NCBI GenBank assembly: GCA_023101485.1
Contig: LVZB01000001.1
Coordinates: forward strand, 1,261,399 to 1,325,398
DNA length: 64,000 nucleotides
Reading direction: 5' to 3'
DNA from: Pasteurellaceae bacterium Macca
GTDB lineage: Bacteria; Pseudomonadota; Gammaproteobacteria; Enterobacterales; Pasteurellaceae
Part shown: positions 20,300 to 28,671 of the stretch, piece by piece
Layout of the letters: each line of letters opens with the position of its first letter
Position numbering within the stretch: the stretch's first letter is position 1
Made by a program: the position numbers and the translations under genes
Notes under the pieces: model-generated
The model's input: only the letters and a program-made list of their open reading frames with translations
The model's database searches: none
Told to the model about the DNA's origin: nothing

Positions 20300-20458
20300 A
20301 TGGATAATTTGCTCCTTTCTTTAACCCACGAAGCACAGCAACAAGCTGTGGAAAAAATTCAACAACTCATGGCACAAGGCATGGGAAGCGGTGAGGCGAT
20401 TGCGACTGTTGCTCAGCAGTTACGAGAAGCTCATCAACATCAACAAGAGGAATCATGA
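20300..20458 (+). CDS. yoaH: Small UPF0181 protein YoaH
   Basis: A 52-residue helical protein: [30 protein letters not shown] followed by [13 protein letters not shown]. The VEKIQ.LMA.GMSSGEAI pattern is the UPF0181 signature; function unknown. ATG at 20300 gives family length; an in-frame ATG at 20288 would add four residues. The last bases ATGA overlap the start of the next gene. Confidence 0.85.
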   Translation: MDNLLLSLTHEAQQQAVEKIQQLMAQGMGSGEAIATVAQQLREAHQHQQEES

Positions 20459-20928
20459 TGAAAAAATTAACTTTATTAGCCCTATTTACGGCATCTTTAA
20501 TGAATATGGCATCGGCAGAAAATAGCGAGAAAACTACAGAGCAAGCCCAAGCTCCTGAGCTCTTTTTTAGTGTGATAGATGACAGCTCAAAAGTCGGGCG
20601 ACGTTTAGAGAAAAATGAATATTCGGTGAGTAATCAACACTTGCGTCTTTGTTGGGCAGTGACGAATCTTCCTATTAGTGCCTCTAATCAAGTGACTGAA
20701 ACCTTTAACGCACCGGCAAAGGCACAATTTACGAGTCCAAATAGCCGTACGATTGTGTCGAAAGACAAAAAAGTACATCAAATTATCTCTACTACTGCGA
20801 CTAAGGCGGATAATATGATTGATAAATGTTGGAAATTTGGAAAAACCGATCCCCTTGGGCAATATCAATTTACCTTGAAGGTCAATGATCTGGTTTTCCC
20901 AACAATGGAATTTAAGTTAGTGAAATAA
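20458..20928 (+). CDS. Unknown exported protein
   Basis: A 156-residue protein with a Sec signal peptide: [20 protein letters not shown], likely cut after Ala-Ser-Ala. The mature part starts ENSEKTTEQAQAPELFFSVIDDSS and has two cysteines (LRLCWAVTNLPI and DKCWKFGKTDP) that could form a periplasmic disulfide. I do not recognise the family. ATG at 20455 and 20458 are both possible; 20458 has better spacing (7 bases) from AGAGG. It is coupled to yoaH by the ATGATG overlap and lies 13 bases before prfB, so it belongs to a truC-to-prfB transcript. The beta-rich pattern suggests a small periplasmic or surface-associated domain, but this is a guess. Confidence 0.8.
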   Translation: MKKLTLLALFTASLMNMASAENSEKTTEQAQAPELFFSVIDDSSKVGRRLEKNEYSVSNQHLRLCWAVTNLPISASNQVTETFNAPAKAQFTSPNSRTIVSKDKKVHQIISTTATKADNMIDKCWKFGKTDPLGQYQFTLKVNDLVFPTMEFKLVK

Positions 20929-20941
20929 ATCGGGAGCGATG

Positions 20942-22040
20942 ATGTTTGAATTAAATCCAATTAAAAGCCAACTTACTGATTTGGCTGAACGTACCGCCAC
21001 GCTACGGGGGTATCTTTGACTTTGAGAGCAAAGTCGAACGCTTAGAAGAGGTCAATGCAGAGCTTGAACAGCCTGATGTCTGGAATAATGCGGAAAAAGC
21101 GCAATCCCTAAGCAAAGAGCGTGTGGCATTAGAAACGGTCGTTCAGACTATTTATGCCTTACAACAGGGCATGGAAGATGTGGAAGGGCTGATTGAACTT
21201 GCGGTGGAAGCAGAAGATGAAGAAACCTTTAACGAAGCCCAATTAGAAGCCAATCAGTTAGAAGAAAAGCTCGCGTTATTAGAGTTTCGCCGAATGTTTA
21301 GTGGCACACACGACAGTGCCGATTGCTATGTGGATTTACAATCCGGTTCAGGCGGTACAGAAGCCCAAGACTGGGTAGAAATGCTGTTGAGAATGTATCT
21401 CCGTTGGGCAGAGAGTAAAGGTTTTAAGACGGAGCTGATGGAAGTGTCGGATGGCGATGTCGCTGGGTTAAAATCGGCTACGGTAAAAGTTTCGGGAGAA
21501 TACGCTTTTGGTTGGTTGCGCACCGAAACGGGCATTCACCGCTTAGTGCGTAAAAGCCCTTTTGATTCCAATAACCGCCGCCATACTTCCTTTGCTGGGG
21601 TGTTTGTCTATCCTGAAATTGATGATGATATTGAGGTTGAAATCAACCCTGCGGATTTACGCATTGATGTGTATCGTGCCTCTGGTGCAGGTGGTCAGCA
21701 TGTCAATAAAACGGAATCAGCGGTGCGAATTACCCATCTGCCAACGGGGATTGTCGTGCAGTGTCAGAATGATCGTTCGCAACACAAGAACAAAGATCAG
21801 TGTATGAAACAGCTGAAAGCGAAGCTCTATGAAATGGAGATGATGAAGAAAAATGCCGATAAGCAAGCCCTAGAAGAGAGTAAATCCGATATCGGCTGGG
21901 GTAGTCAGATCCGTTCTTATGTATTGGATGATAGCCGAATTAAAGATCTCCGTACGGGGATTGAAAACCGCAATACCCAAGCGGTGTTAGATGGCGATTT
22001 AGACCGCTTTATTGAAGCAAGTTTAAAAGCCGGTTTATAA
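20942..22040 (+). CDS. prfB: Peptide chain release factor 2, programmed +1 frameshift
   Basis: Terminates translation at UGA and UAA. Codons 1-25 (20942-21016) end at CTT, followed by an in-frame TGA at 21017-21019. Skipping base 21017 continues in the second frame (21018-22040) to give 365 residues, the E. coli length. The slippage site CGGGGGTATCTTTGAC has the upstream Shine-Dalgarno-like GGGGG, the CTTT slip and the UGA-C context known from E. coli. The catalytic loop [10 protein letters not shown] contains GGQ. The frameshift is autoregulatory: low RF2 leaves the UGA unread and favours slipping. It should be annotated as a joined CDS, not a pseudogene. Confidence 0.97.
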
Positions 22041-22054
22041 CCATTTAAAAAGGT

Positions 22055-22086
22055 AAAAGCCCTCGTTAAAAACGAGGGCTTTTTTG
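22055..22086 (+). terminator. Terminator of prfB
   Basis: Stem AAAAGCCCTCGTT / AACGAGGGCTTTT with an A-rich loop and a T-run. The A-run on its left makes it potentially bidirectional toward the convergent PTS gene. Confidence 0.88.
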
Positions 22087-22103
22087 TGTGATTTATCCAG
22101 CCG

Positions 22104-23531
22104 TTATTTGGCAGCTTGGCGATTTGCGCGTTTCACCAAAATAAATGACAAGCTAAAGGCAATCACAAAGGAAATGCCAAGTCCGGCAATGTAGTAGCCA
22201 AGGCTGTCGGGCTTAATGGATGGCACGCCAAGGAAACCCGCTGCACCGAGGGCAATCGCCTTCACATTAAAGAGAGCGATAAATGCACTTGAAACCCCTG
22301 CGCCGATCATGGCGGCAATAAAGGCTTGGCGGTAGCGTAAATTAACCCCAAACATCGCCGGTTCAGTAATACCGAGAAGCGCAGAAATACCAGACGGCAC
22401 AGCTAAACCACTGACTTTAGCATTGCGTAATGCAGCTGCCACCCCTAAGCAAGCCGCCCCTTGGGCAACGTTAGACATTGAGGCAATTGGGAAGATGAAT
22501 GTGCCCCCTGTATTTGCCACTTCGGCTAATAATTGCGTTTCTACGGCGATAAAGGTTTGGTGCATACCGGTAATAACGATTGGAGCATAGAAAGTCCCGA
22601 AAATCGCCCCCCCAACAAAGCCTAAGCTATCATATAACCACGTTAAGCCGGCACTGATAAGGGAGCCTGCTTCCCGTCCTAATGGCCCGATCACCGTGAA
22701 CGCTAAGAAACCGGCAATAAAGAGCGAGAAAAGCGGTGTGATGAGGTTATCAAGGTAAGAGGGAATAAAACGGCGGAATGTTTTTTCAAGGGTGGCAAGT
22801 ACCCAAGCGGATACAATGGTCGGAATCACTGTGCCTTGATAGCCGACTTTTTCGATCTCTAAGCCTAGCACATTCCAATATTGGATTTTGCCTTCCATTA
22901 AGGTTTTCGCATAGTTCCAACCGTCCGCAAGGGCTGGATGGACAAGAAGCATACCGAGGGCTGCACCTAAAAATGGGTTTCCCCCGAATTTCCGTGTAGC
23001 AGAGAAACCTAATAAAACGGGTAAGAAAACAAAAGGTGCATTGGCGATTGTGTTAATGAAATCGACTAAATCGGAGATAGCTGGGTAACGGCTAACAACG
23101 GATTCCCCCTCCCAAAAGAAGCCCACGGCGGTGAGCATGGAGTGGATACCCATTAACAAACCCCCTGCAACGATAGCAGGGATAATCGGCACGAAAATAT
23201 CCGCTAGACCTTTTACAATGCGTTGCACAATATGTTGATTTTGCGCCCCAGCGGCAGCGACTTCGGCGGTACTCATATCCCCCATACCGAGTTGGCTGGT
23301 CATTTCGGCATAGACTTTATTTACCGTGCCTGAACCAAAAATAATTTGGTATTGCCCTGCGGTTGAAAATTGACCTTTTACGCCTTCGATCTCTTCAATG
23401 GCTGTTTTATCAATTTTCGCTTCCTCTTTGACGGTTAAGCGTAAGCGTGTTGCACAGTGTGCGAGGGTGGCGATATTTTCTTTACCGCCGAGTTTCTCAA
23501 TGACTTGTTGAGCAATATGAGGAAAGTTCAT
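22104..23531 (-). CDS. scrA: PTS sugar-specific EIIBC permease, sucrose type (ScrA-like)
   Basis: A membrane permease that imports and phosphorylates a disaccharide. The N-terminal EIIB domain has the phosphorylated Cys in AHCATRLRL (about residue 26) and EGVKGQFSTAGQYQIIFG. The EIIC domain starts near residue 105 with NIFVPIIPAIVAGG-like sequence (DIFVPIIPAIVAGGLLMG), and has the GITEPAMFGVNLRY motif near the end. These segments fit ScrA better than TreB, but the sugar is inferred. At 475 residues there is no fused EIIA. No hydrolase, kinase or LacI-type regulator gene is adjacent, so the matching enzyme and repressor are encoded elsewhere. Two operator copies and a CRP site precede it. GGAGATGAAGG precedes the ATG. 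Confidence 0.8.
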   Translation of the reverse strand: MNFPHIAQQVIEKLGGKENIATLAHCATRLRLTVKEEAKIDKTAIEEIEGVKGQFSTAGQYQIIFGSGTVNKVYAEMTSQLGMGDMSTAEVAAAGAQNQHIVQRIVKGLADIFVPIIPAIVAGGLLMGIHSMLTAVGFFWEGESVVSRYPAISDLVDFINTIANAPFVFLPVLLGFSATRKFGGNPFLGAALGMLLVHPALADGWNYAKTLMEGKIQYWNVLGLEIEKVGYQGTVIPTIVSAWVLATLEKTFRRFIPSYLDNLITPLFSLFIAGFLAFTVIGPLGREAGSLISAGLTWLYDSLGFVGGAIFGTFYAPIVITGMHQTFIAVETQLLAEVANTGGTFIFPIASMSNVAQGAACLGVAAALRNAKVSGLAVPSGISALLGITEPAMFGVNLRYRQAFIAAMIGAGVSSAFIALFNVKAIALGAAGFLGVPSIKPDSLGYYIAGLGISFVIAFSLSFILVKRANRQAAK

Positions 23532-23588
23532 CCTTCATCTCCTTTTCTGGTGAGTAAAAAGTTCATAAAATTTGACCGCTTGTATTTT

Positions 23589-23638
23589 AACTAAAACGAT
23601 TTAGCCGACAAAGTGAATTTTGCTAAATCGTTTTAGTT
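23589..23638 (-). promoter_or_regulatory. Paired LacI-family-type operators and promoter of the PTS gene
   Basis: AACTAAAACGATTTAGC (23589-23605) and its exact complement (23622-23638) form a 17-bp perfect inverted repeat 16 bases apart. Each copy is itself a near-palindrome centred on CG, the LacI/GalR operator form; the centres are 32 bp apart, about three turns. On the minus strand TTGTCG, 16 bases, then TAAAAT makes a promoter whose spacer contains the gene-proximal operator. Confidence 0.78.
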
Positions 23639-23654
23639 TGAGATCTCGATCACA
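23639..23654 (-). promoter_or_regulatory. CRP-type site upstream of the PTS operators
   Basis: TGAGA-N6-TCACA, one mismatch from the TGTGA-N6-TCACA consensus, with an extended GATCACATTT right half. It abuts the distal operator, a usual layout for catabolite-activated sugar genes. Confidence 0.7.
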
Positions 23655-23751
23655 TTTTTAGCAGGTTTAGCAAAGAAGTGTTGCTTAGAAAGACAAAAAG
23701 AAAGGCAAAAAAGGGGCAAATCTAACGATTTGCCCGATGTATTCAGGTTGA

Positions 23752-24468
23752 TTAATAGCTTGAATTGATCAGCACTTCTTCACCATAGCCACCGGCTTGT
23801 GGGAATGGTAAGTAGGTTGAATTTGTCGCACGGAGAATACGAATACCGCGAATCCCTGCTTCACGAGCCGCTAAAATATCATCATCGCTATCGCCATAAT
23901 GGAGTTGAATTTTATGGGCTAACATTGCTGGTGTTTTGTTGTATTTTGTCGTTCTCTCTTTGCCCCCCATAAAATTAACCGGTTGCATATTTTTGATCCC
24001 TAAGGCTTTTTCCATAATGCCTGTGACTTGATCGTCCTTACCGGCGGTGCGCCCAGTGATAAGGAATATCTGATCGCCACGCGCTTGGTGCATTTGAATC
24101 AGCGCTTTGGCGGCTTCTTTTGGGATGGAATATTTGTCACAGCCGGCGTTGATCTCATCCCAAAACGTTTGGTTTTTGAGGTAGCTGAAATCATTTGGAG
24201 AGTATTTTTGTTTGCCGTAGTAAAAACAACCGCTTGTGGCGGCAACCGTATCATCAATATCAAAGCTCACATTCATGGGCGGTTTGCCGGCTAAGCTTGC
24301 TTTGATCTGCTCAATGGAAACCCAGTGAATCGGTGCTTGTTGTTGCTCCATAGTTCGCATATCAATGCCTTGTTGGGTATAGGGGGCTTTTTCGGCAGCG
24401 TAAAGTTGGTTTGCTGAAAAAAGGGTGATGGCACAAAGAAATGCATGGGATAAGTGGGATAATTTCAT
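23752..24468 (-). CDS. aphA: Class B acid phosphatase AphA
   Basis: A periplasmic HAD phosphatase that removes phosphate from nucleotides and other monoesters. The signal peptide ends near FSANQLYAAEKA. The HAD motif I is FDIDDTVAATSG with two catalytic Asp; ITGRTAGKDD is motif II; GDSDDDILAAREAGIRGIRILR holds motifs III and IV. I chose ATG at 24468 (238 residues), 7 bases after AGGAG; a start two codons upstream is too close to it. The left end of the downstream IS begins 54 bases upstream of this start, so its own promoter may have been disturbed by the insertion. Confidence 0.95.
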   Translation of the reverse strand: MKLSHLSHAFLCAITLFSANQLYAAEKAPYTQQGIDMRTMEQQQAPIHWVSIEQIKASLAGKPPMNVSFDIDDTVAATSGCFYYGKQKYSPNDFSYLKNQTFWDEINAGCDKYSIPKEAAKALIQMHQARGDQIFLITGRTAGKDDQVTGIMEKALGIKNMQPVNFMGGKERTTKYNKTPAMLAHKIQLHYGDSDDDILAAREAGIRGIRILRATNSTYLPFPQAGGYGEEVLINSSY

Positions 24469-24522
24469 CGTCATTCTCCTTTTAAAATTGAATGAAATTG
24501 AATAAGAGGGAGCAAAATTTTA

Positions 24523-25241
24523 GGGGCTGTCCTAGATAACTAGACCAAACTCTCTTTAACTAATTGTTTTAGAAAGGAAATTTGAGACTTTAAGTTACTG
24601 TGATTAAAACGCCATTCACATTCTTTCAAATACAGCTCAAAATGAGCTTTGGGAATACCATTAAATTTGCGTAAATGGCGTTTTGCTTGGTTCCAGAAAT
24701 TCTCAATTCCGTTAATGTGATTTTGTTTTTCTGCAAAGTGCGTACTATGGTTGATACGAAAATGATTAAATTCACTCACATCAAGTACATCATAACTTCG
24801 ATAGAAATCCGTGTAAACAATGCTATCAGGCTTAACTTGTTCTCGAATTATCGGTAACAACGTGGCGGATTGCGTGTTCGGTACGGCAACAGTATAAACT
24901 TTGCCATTGCGTTTCAACAGCCCGAATACCGCAGTTTTACCCGCTGCACCACGTCCACGCTTGCCTTTGCGTGTACCACCAAAATAGCTTTCATCGGCTT
25001 CTATTTCCCCATCAAACATCTCCAAATGTGGGCTGTTTTGATAGATAAGAAATCGCAAGCGATGAAAATAGTAAGCGGCAGTTGTCTTGTTTACATTCAC
25101 TAGTTCAGCAGCAGTTCTCGCTGTAACTCCTGCAACAAACAGTTCAATAAGTTTATTTTGTTTGTGCTGACTTAAACGACTTTTTCTCATTTGACTATCT
25201 TAACCCAAATCGAGTTTTTAGTCGTTATCTAGGACAGCCCC
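24523..25241 (-). mobile_element. IS1595-family (IS1016-like) insertion sequence
   Basis: A 719-bp element. Its ends are GGGGCTGTCCTAGATAAC (24523-24540) and the exact complement (25224-25241), 18-bp perfect inverted repeats, enclosing one transposase gene. Flanking 8-mers are AAATTTTA and ATTTTTTA, matching at 6 of 8 positions, so a clean target duplication is not evident. Confidence 0.92.
24540..25190 (-). CDS. IS1595-family transposase
   Basis: A 216-residue ISXO2-like transposase. An N-terminal helix-turn-helix (VTARTAAELVNVNKTTAAYYFHRLR) is followed by the catalytic region with DESYFGG (residue about 67) and later YTDFYRSY and NHINGIENFWNQAKRHLRKFNG, the conserved Asp, Asn/His and Glu positions of the family. 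The frame is intact and fills nearly the whole element, so it may be active. The stop lies in the left inverted repeat. It belongs to the group represented by IS1016 in Haemophilus. Confidence 0.92.
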   Translation of the reverse strand: MRKSRLSQHKQNKLIELFVAGVTARTAAELVNVNKTTAAYYFHRLRFLIYQNSPHLEMFDGEIEADESYFGGTRKGKRGRGAAGKTAVFGLLKRNGKVYTVAVPNTQSATLLPIIREQVKPDSIVYTDFYRSYDVLDVSEFNHFRINHSTHFAEKQNHINGIENFWNQAKRHLRKFNGIPKAHFELYLKECEWRFNHSNLKSQISFLKQLVKESLV

Positions 25242-25243
25242 AT

Positions 25244-25492
25244 TTTTTAACATTCAGATTACTGGGTAAAAATTATGATGCCGCAGTCATGGCAGTAGGC
25301 CACTCTGGATTTGGATTAGGTGCGGTTCCTGTTGCGATGACAACCATGCAAAGCGTATGCAAGAAATACCATTATTCCCCGCTCGCTTTCTTCGTTGTTC
25401 CGGTAATTGGTGGATTTATAAGCAATATTAGTAATGCCTTAATCATTACTCAATTCTTATCTATCTCAAAAAGTATGCTTGGTATTAACTAA
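25244..25492 (+). pseudogene. gltS: 3' remnant of a sodium/glutamate symporter gene (gltS)
   Basis: From directly beside the right IS end an open frame of about 82 codons runs to TAA at 25490-25492 without a credible own start. It reads LLGKNYDAAVMAVGHSGFGL, then GAVPVAMTTMQSV and VPVIGGFISNISNALIITQ, which is the C-terminal end of a GltS-type sodium/glutamate symporter (GHSGFGLGA.P motif, last two membrane helices). The N-terminal three quarters are absent: only aphA and its leader lie on the other side of the IS. The gene was therefore cut and its 5' part deleted, probably in connection with the IS. Confidence 0.85.
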
Positions 25493-25502
25493 CATATCAC
25501 TT

Positions 25503-25536
25503 GTAAAAAAACAGCCCCTTAAACTTCAAGGGGCTG
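25503..25536 (-). terminator. Terminator of the pirin gene
   Basis: Stem CAGCCCCTT / AAGGGGCTG (25512-25536) with a 7-base loop. On the minus strand it is followed by T7, so it serves the pirin gene. Confidence 0.85.
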
Positions 25537-25555
25537 ATTAATTGCTACATATTAT

Positions 25556-26431
25556 TTAACTTCTCGCAATTTTACCAAAATTTCCACTTTGGACATCACG
25601 GATCGCTTGGAGGATCTCTTCCTTCGAGTTCATCACAAACGGGCCGTAGCCAACAACGGGTTCATTTAACGGCTCGCCGGTTAAAATCAATAATTTTGAT
25701 TCATTGTTTGACTCAATTAGCACATCGGCACCACCGCGTTCAAAGGTAACGAGTTCGCCACGTCGAGCAATCTCATTCCCATTGATTTGCACAGTACCAT
25801 CTAACACCAAAATAATCAGGTTATGGCTTTCTGGCACCGCAAATTGGTGAGATTTATGGGCATTCAAACGCACGTCCCACATATTGATTGGGCTAAATGT
25901 GCTTGCAGCCCCCATTGTGCCAACAAAATCCCCCGCAATAATACGAGCAATACCGGCGTTATCGGCTAATTCAACATTAGGAATATCTGCAGCTTTAATC
26001 GCTTGGTATTTCGGATCGGTCATTTTGTCCTTTTTCGGCAGATTTACCCAAAGTTGTACCATTTCAAACATACCGCCTTCCATTGAGAAACGCTCGGAAT
26101 GAAATTCTTCATGCATAATACCTGAACCGGCCGTCATCCACTGTACATCCCCCGTGCCGATCACACCGCCACCGCCGTGGGAATCTGCGTGAGCCACTTC
26201 CCCTTGATAGGCAATGGTAACGGTTTCAAAACCACGGTGGGGATGCTCTTCAACACCACGAAAATCAGATTTACGACCACCATCAAAATGACGAGGGGCG
26301 TTATAATCCATTAAAAGAAATGGATCGAGATTTTTATCTTTGTCATTGTAACTAAACATTGATTGAACTTGGAAACCATTTCCCACCCAGTGTTTTTCAC
26401 CACTACCATAAACATTGGCAACTTTTTTCAT
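25556..26431 (-). CDS. Pirin family protein
   Basis: A cupin protein of 291 residues. The pirin metal site is visible in the N-terminal cupin: EEHPHRGFETVTI, YQGEVAHADSHGGGGVIGTGDVQWMTAGSGIMHEE (His-His-His-Glu pattern). A second cupin follows from about residue 175. Some relatives are quercetin dioxygenases (YhhW in E. coli), others transcription cofactors; the substrate here is not evident. It is a single gene with its own terminator, and the start ATG follows AAGGAAAG on the minus strand. Confidence 0.9.
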   Translation of the reverse strand: MKKVANVYGSGEKHWVGNGFQVQSMFSYNDKDKNLDPFLLMDYNAPRHFDGGRKSDFRGVEEHPHRGFETVTIAYQGEVAHADSHGGGGVIGTGDVQWMTAGSGIMHEEFHSERFSMEGGMFEMVQLWVNLPKKDKMTDPKYQAIKAADIPNVELADNAGIARIIAGDFVGTMGAASTFSPINMWDVRLNAHKSHQFAVPESHNLIILVLDGTVQINGNEIARRGELVTFERGGADVLIESNNESKLLILTGEPLNEPVVGYGPFVMNSKEEILQAIRDVQSGNFGKIARS

Positions 26432-26630
26432 AATTTACTTTCCTTAATTGAGTAACGAATTGTTGTGGTGCATTTTACTCTCTTTTAATATTAAATAAAT
26501 ACCCAAATTATTGATAAATAATTTCCAAAAAAGAAAGAATAATCAATCAAATTTTAGGTAAATTTCGACCGCTTGCTAATGACTTTCAAGGCTTAGGGGG
26601 AAGTTTTCTCGCTAATTTTGGCAAAATCGC

Positions 26631-26636
26631 TATAAT
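26631..26636 (+). promoter_or_regulatory. -10 element of the queC-queD promoter
   Basis: A perfect TATAAT; no clear -35 at 16-18 bases. It gives a leader of about 110 bases that includes the preQ1 aptamer. The 321-base gap between the pirin start and queC otherwise holds an uptake signal (about 26567) and AT-rich spacer. Confidence 0.5.
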
Positions 26637-26708
26637 GCACGGCAGACAGGTGGTCAAATTTTAGGAAGATTTTGTAAAACTGCCCCTTGTCTTTTTTATT
26701 AACACAAA

Positions 26709-26746
26709 ACGTGGTTCGTAACCCTCCCACGCAAAAAAACTAAGGA
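26709..26746 (+). promoter_or_regulatory. preQ1-I riboswitch controlling queC
   Basis: P1 stem CGTGG (26710-26714) with CCACG (26727-26731), loop TTCGTAACCCTC, then the A-rich tail CAAAAAAACTAAGGA. The CCCT of the loop can pair with AAGG/AGGA of the tail to close the H-type pseudoknot. That tail is the ribosome site of queC (start 26753), so preQ1 binding would block translation. Confidence 0.9.
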
Positions 26747-26752
26747 CTTTCA

Positions 26753-27427
26753 ATGCAAAATACTCCCCCAATGCCACCCCAAAAAGCGGTGGTCATTTTT
26801 TCTGGTGGGCAAGACTCCACCACCTGTTTATTCCTCGCAATCGAACAATTTGGTAAAGACAATGTAGAAGTGGTGACCTTTCAATATGGGCAACGCCACG
26901 CCATTGAACTCACCAAAGCCGAATGGATTGCCCGTGATTTAGGGGTCAAACAGACGGTAATTGATACTTCGGTGATTAAAAGCATTACCACCAATGCGTT
27001 AATGGACGATCAAGCCGAAATTCAGCACCAAGGCAACACGCCGAATACTTTTGTCGATGGGCGCAATGCGTTGTTTTTACTCTACACCGCGATTTATGCT
27101 AAAAGTCAGCAAATTTCGACCATTTATACCGGCGTATGCGAAACGGATTTCAGCGGTTACCCCGATTGCCGTGATGTATTTGTGAAATCAATGAATGTAA
27201 CCCTCAATCTCGCCATGGATTACAACTTCAATATCCAAACGCCGTTGATGTATCTCACCAAGAAAGAAACTTGGGCATTAGCGGATAAACTCGGTGCTTT
27301 TGATTACATTCGTGAGCATACCCATACTTGCTATTTAGGTGTGGAAGGCGGTTGCCACGACTGCCCAAGCTGTATCTTGCGTGAAAAGGGCTTAAATGAA
27401 TACCTTGCGGAGCGTGCCAATGTTTAA
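26753..27427 (+). CDS. queC: 7-cyano-7-deazaguanine synthase QueC
   Basis: Makes preQ0 from CDG with ATP and ammonia in the queuosine pathway. The PP-loop motif is [15 protein letters not shown], followed by [11 protein letters not shown], and the C-terminal zinc site [21 protein letters not shown] supplies four cysteines. At 224 residues it is normal. Expression is probably controlled by the preQ1 aptamer overlapping its ribosome site. It overlaps queD by 8 bases. The third pathway gene, queE, is 14 kb away. Confidence 0.97.
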   Translation: MQNTPPMPPQKAVVIFSGGQDSTTCLFLAIEQFGKDNVEVVTFQYGQRHAIELTKAEWIARDLGVKQTVIDTSVIKSITTNALMDDQAEIQHQGNTPNTFVDGRNALFLLYTAIYAKSQQISTIYTGVCETDFSGYPDCRDVFVKSMNVTLNLAMDYNFNIQTPLMYLTKKETWALADKLGAFDYIREHTHTCYLGVEGGCHDCPSCILREKGLNEYLAERANV

Positions 27428-27842
27428 GATTGCCAAAGAATTTAGTTTTGATATGGCACATATGCTTGATGGCCACGACAGGAAATGTAAAAACTTACAC
27501 GGGCATACCTACACCTTGCAGGTCGAAATTCAAGGTGAGTTGTGCGAAAGTGGAGCAAAAGGCGGTATGGTCATGGATTACAGCGATCTCAAATCCGCCG
27601 TAAAAACCCATATTTTAGACAAAATGGATCACGCATTCCTCTACGACTTGACGAGCGAAAAGGAACAAAAAGTGGCGCAACTACTCAATACCTTAGATTC
27701 TAAAACCTTTGGATTGCCCACTCGCACCACCGCCGAGCAACTGGCGAAATTTATTTTTGATGAACTCACTGCACAGGGTTTACCCGTCAGCTTGATTCGT
27801 TTATGGGAAACACCCACCTCTTACTGCGAATATACAAGCTAA
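27420..27842 (+). CDS. queD: 6-carboxy-5,6,7,8-tetrahydropterin synthase QueD
   Basis: Converts dihydroneopterin triphosphate to CPH4, the substrate of QueE. The zinc-binding histidines are in [22 protein letters not shown], with the catalytic Cys in RKCKNLHGH; later MDHAFLY and the C-terminal [10 protein letters not shown] glutamate follow. I start at ATG 27420 (140 residues), inside the end of queC; the longer frame begins 8 codons earlier within queC without a ribosome site. It shares the queC transcript and riboswitch. Confidence 0.95.
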   Translation: MFKIAKEFSFDMAHMLDGHDRKCKNLHGHTYTLQVEIQGELCESGAKGGMVMDYSDLKSAVKTHILDKMDHAFLYDLTSEKEQKVAQLLNTLDSKTFGLPTRTTAEQLAKFIFDELTAQGLPVSLIRLWETPTSYCEYTS

Positions 27843-27858
27843 ACCCGAGATAAAACAA

Positions 27859-27895
27859 AGGGGCGAAAATCAGTTTGATCTTCGCCCCTCTTTAT
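27859..27895. terminator. Terminator between queD and adk
   Basis: Stem AGGGGCGAA / TTCGCCCCT, followed by CTTTATT, between convergent queD and adk. Confidence 0.75.
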
Positions 27896-27924
27896 TCAGC
27901 AAATTTGGCAAATCGCCTTATGCC

Positions 27925-28578
<654 letters not shown>

Positions 28579-28671
28579 CTAAAATAATCTGATTTGAAAA
28601 GAAAAATGAAGGCAGTAACCTTACCGATTACTGCCCTAAATTGCAAATTTTTTCGCGTTTTCGACCGCTTG

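Noticed and set aside
20942-21019. Premature stop or sequencing error in prfB
   Set aside because: The CTT-TGA-C context with upstream GGGGG is the known programmed frameshift site.
24515-25249. Eight-base target duplication of the IS
   Set aside because: Flanks AAATTTTA and ATTTTTTA match at only 6 of 8 positions and are AT-rich, so I do not call a duplication.
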